Shown here: piece by piece, positions 15,101 to 27,100 of the stretch
Numbering within the stretch: position 1 is the stretch's first letter
Layout: every line of letters starts with the position of its first letter
The notes under the pieces: model-generated
What the model was told of the DNA's origin: nothing
What the model saw: only the letters and a program-made list of their open reading frames with translations
The model's database searches: none
Source of the DNA: Astropecten irregularis
Lineage: Eukaryota; Echinodermata; Asteroidea; Paxillosida; Astropectinidae
Reading direction: 5' to 3'
DNA: 64,000 nucleotides
Assembly: GCA_963971285.1 (NCBI GenBank)
Contig: OZ020263.1
Location: 124,001 to 188,000, forward strand
Translations under genes and position numbers: made by a program

Positions 15101-18100
15101 AGACTTTTGAGTCTGGGGGGGGGGGCACTAGCAATTGTTGGGGGGGGCACTACAATATATATATTATATTTTTTTTCACCAACCCAAATCTCAAATGGGG
15201 GGGCACGAGGTTTTCCAGGGGGGGCACGTGCCCCCCCGGCCCCCCCTTGGCGACGCCACTGGTGCTCCCTACACTTCAATCTCCATATACTATAGCCATA
15301 TAATTTATTACTGGTCTTGCAGGGCATTAAAGCACTTGGCCACCATAGTGACTTGGTCTGGCTCAGCAGGGAGAAGTATTGGTGTAATTACTCTCGGAGC
15401 CGATTTCATAAACCTCTACGACGTGTCGCAACTTGATTTGCGACGCGTCCTAGCTGCGACGCGTTGCATCTATGCGGTGAGTCCATAGAGAAAGGATGCG
15501 TCTTAACTCTGCAACGCGTCGTAAGTTTTATGAAATCGGCCCCAGACCATTCAACCCCAGGGCCTCAACATTCACAAAGGAAATGAATAACATACAATTG
15601 TTTTGATCTCTATTTTTCATTTCTGTCCTCTGTATTCTTCTATCATCCCCCATCCTACATCATTGTTTATCTTCTCCATCTTCGTTTGATTTGCTTTCTT
15701 TACCCATTCATGCCGTTAATGACTCTTTTCTTCCCAGTTTCCGACAGACTGCATGCATCTTCACCCCTCTTCACCCCAATGTCAAGCTCTCCTAACATGC
15801 CTACACTGTAACTCCAAGTATTTCATATATTTCAGATCAATATTTTTGTTGATGAGCAGTTTGCAGTAGTTAATTACTTGCATTTTAGGTGAAATAATTT
15901 AATGAAAACAATTATTTACAAAGTTGGTATTACCGGGCAACAGTGCCATGTAGGACTTGTCTCTTTTATCGCAGCTACAGAGTCGTTTCGTACAATTCTA
16001 CAGCTAAAGTATTCAATCCAGTCTGAAAAATGTAATACAGCTCACAAATATAAATAAACAGAAAAAAGGCCCTTAAAGTTAATACCGTTTACCGTGTTGA
16101 TAAAACAGTGTGTTTTACCTATTCATTCAATATGTGTAGTTACTACACAAGGCTGTTCTAACTTGAAGCTGAAAGCCACATGCATGACATACATACATGT
16201 ACACTACAACTGAGAAACAGAGAAATTCTGGAGGAATCAGGGTTGAATAGTGATGATGTAGGTGAGCAGGTGACACACAAACTTTATTACTCAACCTCAC
16301 ATATATTTGTTTTGTTTTTGTTTTTTCAGATCCATGTTTGTCCACACCATGCCAGAATAACGGTACATGTAACGTGGAGTGGCCCAATTATGAGTGTGAT
16401 TGCCTGCCAAATTATGAAGGACAGCAATGCCAAGACTACAGTAAGTTTGAGTACCACACCTGAATGTATTCTTTATAGAACATCTGATAACTGTTATGTT
16501 TATACACATACTTTAATCCCCCTCACTTTTATTTTGCTCACACTGCTTCATTGGTCAGTATTTAAAGAGGTACAAATTCCTTGCTTCACACTCTATCTAT
16601 AGTCAAATTGAGCAGAGACATCTTATCCCTGTTTTTTTCTAAAATCCTGAAACTGTGAGGCACAAACTGCCAAACTATTATAGCAATCCTATTGAAATTG
16701 AAATTAATGTCAGAGCTAAATGTATAATAAACACAATACACCAATTTTCCCATTCCCTCTATATATCATTAGGTTTGCATTAAAACATCGTGAATAATGA
16801 GAAAAGCAAGAGAAAATAATGAGGTAAAAAGAAAAATGTAATTCCAAATAAATATATAATAAATACTAATTGTCTCTGCCATGTTTTGTGTAACAGATCC
16901 TTGCTTATCCAACCCATGTCTTAATGAGGGTACTTGTGATAAAGTTGGACACGGCTACATGTGCAGTTGTATGCCACTTTATTATGGTGTGCATTGTGAG
17001 AACGAACGTAAGTATGTAAAAGACACTCTTAAGCCCTTTTCACTCAGCAGTTTTACCCCACCAAAAACCCTAGCAACCATTCACACTAGACCCATAGTAC
17101 ATGTAACTCCCGGGGACACCATTTCACTACTTTGCTTTTCCCCTGGAAAAACATAAATCCCTGGGGATTTTGACTTTAACCCTAATCCCGTTTTGAGCAG
17201 GGGTAAACATTCCCCGGGGAAAGGCTATTCCCCGGGAATTTCTTTGGTAGTGTGAAAGGTCCGACAGAAATACCCCGGCAATAACCCGCCAAATCCCCGG
17301 GGAATTTGTCTATTTTGAGAGCCCCTTTACAGCCAGCACAATAGCAGAATAATGTATATAACTGCTTGGAAGCGAGACAAGAGGCACGTTCACACACACC
17401 AAAAAGCTCAATTATTTGCGTCGCAAACCAAATCGCGATTATTTTGTGGCGTGTCCACACAAGCAGAACGGTAATTCGCACCGGTACGATTTCTTAATCA
17501 AACTGCACATGCCCGATTCTAATGTGTAATGCATGATCAATCACAGCTGCCTGTATCTGTAGAGTGCGCCTTTCATGATGGGATACAGAAACTGGGTGGA
17601 CTGTTCACATAGCAAATAATTGTGACTATTTGCAAAAGGACGCACTGTTTAGTGCATTTTGAATTGCGATTTGAATTTCACTTCAGATCGCGAGTATTTG
17701 TGTCCACACACAAATAAGCGCGATTATTTACGTCATGATTTGAATCACGACCCAAATAATCAAATTTTTTGGTGTGTGTGAAGGCACCTTAGGTTCCCAT
17801 ATTTGCAAGTTACAAGTACCATGTCTATATGTTGTAAGGAAAGAACTCATATAAATCATTGACTTCTACTAACATTGGTTATTATAAGCTTCCAAATGAG
17901 ATATCGTGTGAAATATTGGATAATTTGTGCTAATAATAGAATTACACAATAACAAAAATCATAAAGCTACATGTCCTCAGTAAATATTTGCGCACTAAAA
18001 AAACAAACAAATTCTATCATAGCCTGAAAATAATTGTGAATTTATGCACGGACGGTATTCAAAGAGCAAAACAATTATCATCGATGGCAGATAAAAAAAA

Positions 18101-21100
18101 TGCCTGTGCTTTTGAGTTAACGGTTCAAATTCTTGAATTTTATAAAAGAGTGTCTCTTTCAAGTAAATCCTTTTTTGATATGTTTTTTCTAGATCTTTGT
18201 TTCTTTTCACCTTGTCAAAATGGTGGTACGTGCGTTCCAACTGATGAACATCACTTCTCCTGTAAATGCACATCTGGCTACGTCGGTACACTTTGCGAGC
18301 ACGAAGGTTAGTTTTGAGATTCTGCTTCCTAAAAAGGTCACGAAACATTGAGTGACGGTACACAAAATAATAATGTGAATTTTAGTGCACAGTATCTTTA
18401 AGAGTGGCAATTATATTGTGCGATGACAAACAACATAAAATGCTCACAAGTCTCTTTCATTGGTTTCCTTTTTGAGAATCATCCTCATTTCCCAAATTAT
18501 AGGGGACTACAGTAAGTTGAACATGGTCGTGAACAGAAAAAGAAATTGATTCTTGATTGCTGCCATAGCATGGGAATGTACATCACTAATGGAAAACTAC
18601 AGTGCATTATTTTAAACGTGATCGAAGGTATAATTTGATCTACAAGAATCTGACATCATACAATCAGCCCTATTAAATTGTTTTATCATTACTCGCAACA
18701 ATGCTACAACCTGAGAAACAGTACATGGGGGATTCTTGGGATATCGCAGTATGTGCGTGGTTTTATGGCTTCTGACTGCCAAACGAACGAAGATAACTGA
18801 CTATCAGGGACACTACCTACTGGATAGCTCAGTTGGTAGAGCGCCTGTACAGTATTCAGGAGGTGGCTGGTTGGAATCCCGTTCCAGTCAATTTTTCTTT
18901 CACTTTTAATTGTCTACATAATGCAAGTTTCCACTGATATCAATTTCATTTTAGATCCCTGTGTGCCAGATCCATGTGAGTTCAATGGCACGTGTGTTAT
19001 TAAATTAGAATCTGCCTCTGTGGGTTACTTCTGCAACTGTACATCTGGACGCTATGGTCCCCAATGTACCAAGGATGGTAAGTAAAACTAAAACTCTTAT
19101 AAGGAGACAAATGTCTCAGTCTTGTATTCAACTAGTTCCATCCGTCATTGTTTTGGTACCAGTCAATACAGAAGATGAAGCTAGTAGAAACCTACCGTTA
19201 AAATTGTTCCGCCTGAAATGGTGTATTTATCCAGAAATTAGTAAAATAACGACCGAAAATCTTTTTGATCTTTTAAAAGATCAAAATAAAAGAGAAAAGA
19301 CTTAAGAAATACTGTGGCTGTTTTTCACTGTTTTCCCAAAAAGTGGGCACCGTATGGGACTGAAATTTTCACAGATGACTGTTGCTGTATCTGTCTTGAT
19401 ATTTTTGCCCATGAATCTGTATTTCTTTGATAAAAACGAAAGTATGATATTACCTGTAAGTCCATTTTCTGTCTCAAACTCAATTATTTGTTTTTGGAGG
19501 CTTTGCAAATCCAGTACGCTGCCTTTAAAAATCAGAAAATACCCAATTTATTTGATTGTCATTATTCCAGATCCATGCCTGTCGGATCCCTGCACTAATG
19601 ACGGCATCTGCAGCACCAGTCCCACAACTTCGGATCCGTATGTGAAATACTCGTGTGATTGTCCAGCTGATTTTTACGGTCCCCTTTGTGCTGACTCTGG
19701 TGAGTAGAAACCAACAGATTCACAATGATATGCTGAAACTTGCACGTCTTCCACATGTGATTTTACTCTACGTTTGTGATATTGAAGGATTTATAAAACC
19801 AAGACATGGACTTTGCTGTTCCCGGGTTTTTCACTCTTCAAATGAAAAGTGTTCACAGTATTGAGTTTTTTCCACTTTGTAATAGTCTCATTTGCCCAAA
19901 ACCATGTAAGACCATTAATCAAGCATTATTTATTATTATTACTATTATTATAATTCATTCAACCAGTATAAACAAAGAGAAATAAAGGATGCAAATTGAA
20001 GAGGAAGTTATATTGCACTGGATAAAAGTATAAAGGCAAACCATCAAAATCATTGAGTGAGGCCAAAAAAAGAACACAAATATCAGAATACAAGAATACT
20101 ACAAAGAATTGAATGTGGGTAAGGGATGCAAAAGTAAGATCAACTCCTATTAACTGCAAGGATGTAGCTCGCACTAACCTACATATAGATGCTGACAGAT
20201 GCATTTCAATAAAAACACAAAGAGACTTAAGTCTGAAAAGCTGATATTCTTCAATGGATACTTATTGGCAAACATAATGTATTGTTTAATTAAAAACCTG
20301 CAGTTTTTGTGTGTTTTTTTTTCTTCTGAAAATCCCTTTGAAATGTGTTATCGTCTTGACTTTCATCATTTCATTGCAGACCCTTGCCTCTCAAACCCCT
20401 GCTCTAACAGCGGTAGCTGCCAAGTATTTGATGGGGATACTGGAGTGGAGTACTGGTGTTATTGTACAACTGGCTTTTACGGTCATACTTGCACAGTACC
20501 TGGTAGGTGAACGCACAAGAACATAACTCTCCCAGTTAAGATCAGTTGGATGTGGTAAGATCTAACGCAGTAACTGTATAGGTGCTTTATGGTTTTACCA
20601 AATCACAAAATATACATTGCTCAAGCATGATTTTGTATTTAATAATTGGGTCGATTTAATAATACAGTGTGTTCCAAAAAAACAATGCCCATTTCAAAAA
20701 TATTATGAAAAGAAATTGAATGTTTTCAGCTATTTGATTTTTAGTCTATCATGTCTATTGCATTCAGTATCTCCCAGGCCATGTTCTAACGAAATTTCAA
20801 TGCAATCCATTCATGCATCACCGAGCAATTACTGATTGTCTGAAAAAGTCCATTTTCCTTCCATTTCAATTGAGTGACAAAGGTAGTCATCTTTCTTAGT
20901 TGTGATCTGTAAATCTCCCCTCGACATGGCCGCCCACTTTCCCTACACACAGATCACCACTAAGATGACTATTTCGTTTAATATTTTTTTTTGAAAAATG
21001 GGTATTGTTTTGGGGTAACACACTGTAGAGCAGAATGTTCTCTTCATATAAATTTCTTATCAATTTGGATGTTTGCCTGGATGCGTGACCCAAACTTGCT

Positions 21101-24100
21101 TCTTTTAGAATCCATAAAATCAGTTAATTATAATATTATGGATGGGTATGTCACCTTGTGTAACCAACAATGACATACTAATAAGTGTGCTAAGAGATTC
21201 CAATTACATATTACAACTTTCTTTGTCCCTGTCCTTTTGTTGTCTTGGGCTCGGTATGCCATTCTAATCGTAATTTTTGTAGAACTTGCATGAAAACAAA
21301 TCAATCAAAGGGTTTCATCGGGTAGAAAAATATCATATAGTTGATTAATCTGTTTTTTTTGTTAATTACCCAGATCCTTGTACGTCAAATCCGTGCTCTA
21401 GTGGCAGCAGCTGTGTCACAAATAATAAGGGTACTAGATACTCATGCAATTGTCCAGATGGATTAATTGGATCTGACTGTTCAAAATATGGTAAGTACAA
21501 TGGGGATGCTCCTATGTGTAATTTTCTTATACTTATAATTAGTGTTTAAGCTATAATTTATCTGTTAACCTTGTGCACGGGGAAGAGGGCATGGGGAATA
21601 AACATACGGTAAATAAATATTCAATCTGATTGGAGTTAGGACAGACTGATGTTTCGATAGCAGGATCTTTCTCAAAGGCTAAGATTATTCTCAAAGGGGG
21701 GATCATTCGATGAACACAATAAAGATACTGCTAGGATCAAACGTCAGGCCCTCCTAATTCCAAGCATTTTTTTATGTTTCATGTCATTATTTATTTTGGC
21801 TGATGAGCAGTTTGCAGCAATTTATTACTTGTATTAATTATTCAACCTGTTCAAAAATTTAATCATGAAGTTCAAATATGAAAACAATTTGATATTCAAC
21901 CAGTTAATTATTTTGAGCTTGTTCAATATTTCACTATGAGCAGTTCTTCCAACCAGGTCTAATTATTACTCAACCACTTGAAATATTTAACCAATTACAA
22001 TTGGAGAGACTACCCAGGACCCCAAATGCAGCCATGATAGCTGCGGCTACCCCACTATGTCTGTCCACATTGAGTGAATACAGTCAGAAGGGAAAAAAGT
22101 CAGTATGACTCTCTGTGTTTCTAACAGACCTTGTATAAATTATGCCAGAAGTTCAGTCATTTGACAATTTCAGTATGATGTGTAATTTCAGACCCATGCT
22201 CGGGAACTCCAAATCACTGCCTTAACGGAGGCACCTGTTCAGCTACGGTTCAAGGTTCAGGTGTGGTGCTTAGCTGTGAATGCCTAAGTGGCTTTTATGG
22301 TGATATATGTGAGATACCCGGTGAGTAGACCCCAATATTCTACTATCTGCCTCTCTGCCATACTGTACTTGCTAGACCGTGAATGGATATCAACTCTATG
22401 AATGATTCTGATTTACCATAATACCATCATTCGATGTGAGATACCTGGTGAGTAGACCCCAACATTCTACTATCTGCCCCTCTGCCATACTGTACTTGCT
22501 CGACCGTGAATTGATATCAACCCTATGAATGATTCTGATTTACCATAATACCATCATTCGATGTGAGATACCTGGTGAGTAGACCCCAACATTCTACTAT
22601 CTGCCTCTCTGCCATACTGTACTTGCTAGACCGTGAATTGATATCAACTCTATGAATGATTCTGATTTACCATAATACCATCATTCGATGTGAGATGCCC
22701 GGTGAGTAGACCCCAACATTCTACTATCTGCCTCTCTGCCATACTGTACTTGCTAGACCGTGAATTGATATCAACCCTATGAATGATTCTGATTTACCAT
22801 AATACCATCATTCGATGTGAGATGCCCGGTGAGTAGACCCCAACATTCTACTATCTGCCTCTCTGCCATACTGTACTTGCTAGACCGTGAATTGATATCA
22901 ACCCTATGAATGATTCTGATTTGCCATAATACCATCGTTATGTGGGAATACAAGCTTCCTTCTGTAATGACTTTCTTTTTCATGTGTAGGTAAATACCGG
23001 TATACCAGCTTCCTTCAGTGATGATGCCGTGCTTTATAAATGACCTTGACTCAGGTTTTCAGATAAATCCCCTTTATGTTTGTCCATGATTCTTCAATAC
23101 TATGATATGGTGATTTTTCATTATGATGAATAGTATATAGTATGCAAACCATAATTGAATAAAAAATAAGGCTATTCCAATTATATATTATTGCTATTCT
23201 CATTGATAGATACAACCATAAATCCTTGCACCGACTATAGCACCCACATTAAACTGTCACAGATGTGAAATACTCGTGACTGTTCAATGTTGGTCTTAAT
23301 GCTGGTCTAACATGTGGAGGGGCTTTCACAAAAATGACACCAAAACCTGATGATTCCCAAATTACTATTTAAGTTATACGCAATGATTACTGCCCTGCAT
23401 GTTATTGAATGTTTGTGACATTATCAGCTGTTGTGAGGGCTTAGCCTGGAATATAGATTCCACAATTTATTCAGGACTGACGTATCACAATCTGTGAAGG
23501 ACTATGAGTGTAAGGTTCAAAGATTTTAAATTTGTATGAAAATAGTTGTGTTTCAATTACACTAAAAATGAAAATGTCTGGTCGAATAAAGGAGTATTTG
23601 CAGATAACTTTTATTCTTGTTTGTTCTTTTTGCTTTCAGATCCTTGTGAGCCAAATCCATGTCGGAATGGTGGGGCCTGTGAAACAAGAAAAACTGCATC
23701 AGGCGTGGAGTATGACTGTGAATGTGCAAGTCATTACTTTGGTACCAACTGCGGAGTCAATGGTGAGTATATTTATCTTACCAATATGAAAATTATCAAA
23801 CAGCCTAGACTATATCAGTCTTTACAATACAAAGATAACTGCCATGCGTTATAGGCCTGTTGTATGGTGTTTTTCCCCGAACAGTGAGGAAACAAAAGCA
23901 GAAAAAATCATTAGAATTGTCATCAATTAATTTTCTGTCATTAATATTTATTACAATGAAAAGCGTGAATATATAATAGAAAAGTTTTTCTTTTTTGCTT
24001 TGAGAAATATTTTGTGTATTTAATTTGTATGAAAGTAAGGCATTCTGCGTTTACACTTGAGTGGAGAAAATCCTCAAAGCATGTAGAATATACCATTTCC

Positions 24101-27100
24101 TTTACGTTTCTTAATTTCACAGGTTATTGTCTGATGAACCCTTCATCATGCCAGAATGAAGGCACCTGTAGGTCTACCTATGACGAGGATTCTGGAAACC
24201 ATGGATACACTTGCACCTGCCTTTTGCCATATTTTGGCCCAAACTGTGAAATACTCGGTAAGCATAATATGTTTTGGTCACAATTAGATCAGTGATGCAT
24301 GCAAATGTTGACTGTAAATGGTTTTCAGGGAAAGTATTGTATTACAGATTTGTGTTGATATTTCTACCTTTCTCCAGGCATTTGCTTTCGTTATTCGTCG
24401 CCCTGCCTAAATGGTGGAGCATGTACATCCGGTAATTCAGCAGATGAATACACATGCGACTGCACAACTAATTATTTCGGGACCAACTGCGATTTAATTG
24501 GTAAGCATTTCTGCTTTATGCTGCTGTAACACCAAATTTATCACATATTCCAAATGTTGGTATGGTGCCAGCAAAATATCTTTGTGAGTCGTAAGATTGC
24601 TCCCTCTAAAGTTGATAATAATACTAATCTTCCTATGGAATGTTAAACATTGAATTGATGTCGTTGTCAAGAATACTGCATCTGATTACCTCCAAAAGCC
24701 CATCAGGCCATATCTTTTTCAGCAAACAAAATTGAAAAACATGGAAAAGGGAATGAATTCACTTATATGTTCCGATTATTCACTCAAAACAAAGAATGCT
24801 ACTCGTTGCTTTCTCAAAAATGAGACACATTCCTAAGTGTATTGATATGAATTTTGCTGGAAAACTAGATGATTAGAGCAAATTCTCTCTTTTCCCTACC
24901 TAAGCCCTGCATGACCAATGAATGATGTATTATGCCCTTTACAAGGAAAAAGGCCTAGAGATATTATTGAACTGCAAGCTGTAAGAACAATAATATTTGA
25001 TACATCTCACACCGTCATATTAGTGTTTAGGTACTTTTGAATATACCTGAATCTATCCATTCACTGATTTAGTCATGCTGATCTATAAAAATGTTTCCCC
25101 TTCTTGTATCCCACTCAAACCCATAACTACACATTAAGTCCATATCAGGCCCAGGATTGTTACGTGTAACTTCATGAAATGGCATAACACCATTATCTTG
25201 TAAAGTTTATCTTGGTAAAGTTTGGCATTTGCTTCTCCTTTCTCAGGTCTGTGTGAATCTCCGATCAATCCTCCATCATGTCAGAATGGCGGTACTTGTG
25301 AATCAACATATCCAAATGGCATGCTTGGATACAAGTGTCTATGTGTACCTGATTACTATGGCGAACATTGTGAAAATCCCAGTAAGTATTGTATTGAATT
25401 AAAACTTTATAAATGGCTACATACTTAAATAAAGAGCATACTGATGGATGGTCTCCTGTCTTTGTAAAGCCTACCAATAGAATTCATGTGTCACTTACAG
25501 TAAGAATGGTAACATTTATACGCAATTTAAATGTTATTTTTATTAAAGGTTGTGTTGCATGTTAATGCACATTTCATATATTTTGTTCCATGTTATAGGT
25601 CCCTGTCTGTCAGCTCTATGTCTGAATGGCGGATCTTGCAGTCCTTCTGCTTGGCCTAGCACTCAATTTACATGCCACTGTGAACCAGGATTCTTCGGAC
25701 CTACCTGTGCAATTGGTGGTAAGTCTTCATTTAAGATGAAACTTGTCAAATATCAGATCACCTCCATCTCATAAGTCTCTATCAAGCTGAAGACTCTCTA
25801 CATATCCTTGTAAGGGAACAAGAGAAGTCTATTCCAACCTTCTACCATGACACCCTTTCAACTGAGGAGACATGTTCTGATATTTGTTATTACTGTGGAA
25901 TATTTCAGATGATACTGCATTAGCATCGTGTTCTGCATACCTTGGAAGTCCATTGTTTTATGGGAGTAATTTCTATAAGATCAAGCCTGACTGTGGCGGA
26001 GCACCCACAGGAGCAATAACTGTGTGTAAGTATACACGTGCAATTATATACCAACATTTCAAATTATACCAGGGGTCGATTTCACCAAACTCATCGTAAA
26101 TTACTATCAATCGTAGGACTTGATGCATCGGAGCCCTACGCAGGATACGGGATATCCTATGTAACTCGAGTTACAATCGATCGCAGGGCTTTGTGAAATC
26201 GACCCCATGTGCCTCAGAACGATATGGTGAAGAGAATGACAATTACATGTATTGGGAATAATAATAAATCCCATGAAAATTAATATCAATGAATACATTA
26301 TACAAATAATGAATGTTTATGAGTGGAATGGTAAAAATAATTTCATGAGGTGACAGATGGACTGTTCCATTTCACGAGGCGAAGCCGAGTGGAATGGAAC
26401 AGTCCATCTGTCACCGAATGAAATTATTTTTTCCATTCTACGAATGTGAAACATTCATTATTTGTTTTATAAAACATCTAAGTAGATCTTTGTCATTTGA
26501 TTTTGATTGGAGGATAAAATTTTAAGAGTTAGCGAGACAAAAAAAGCTTAAAATCTTGGCAAACTATATGCTCTTATTGCAGTAACGTGCGTTGCACACC
26601 AACGCGTACGCGCGCACGCAGTGACAAATAAATGGAACGCCGCTTGACCAATCACGTATTAGAGTCCCTGGCGTGCAATGGTACAAATCGGATGGAACCA
26701 AAAATGCACGGTGGATGGAACAAATTTCAACGGTTGTGACGTAAGCCATGAATTGGTCTATTTATCAAAAATATCACGTGACATACAATCCTCCAATCAA
26801 ATGACAAGGATCTACTAAGGTGTTATATAACAGTGAATATGACATTTTTTGGAAAATATGTTAACATTGACACTTGGCAATCATAGTATTTGTTTTGGTT
26901 TTACATCATAATATCATTGGAGAACATACAGTTACAGGAGAAAAAGCACAAAATACATGGATTCTTCATGGAAGACATTGTAACTCTGATGGCAAATAAT
27001 CCAACTAGGAGGCAGGAGGTCTGAAGTTGATGAATTTCCACTTTCAGTTTTAAATGTTTTTTTGTCTGATTATTTGTTTGTTCATAGATTGTGATCATGA

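Larger units (their letters stand above)
9970..16329. other. large intron 2 of the EGF gene, repeat-rich
   Basis: This 6.4-kb intron holds dispersed repeat copies (10008, 11748-12425, about 14065-14190), an hAT-type MITE at 15088-15261 and a fold-back element at 15396-15545. I found no further exon with compatible phase. Open stretches at 10676-10815 and 11281-11559 are unexplained and listed as findings. Confidence 0.7.

Noticed and set aside
18829-18895. Functional tRNA gene
   Set aside because: A- and B-box-like sequences are present but the acceptor stem does not pair and the unit belongs to a dispersed repeat.
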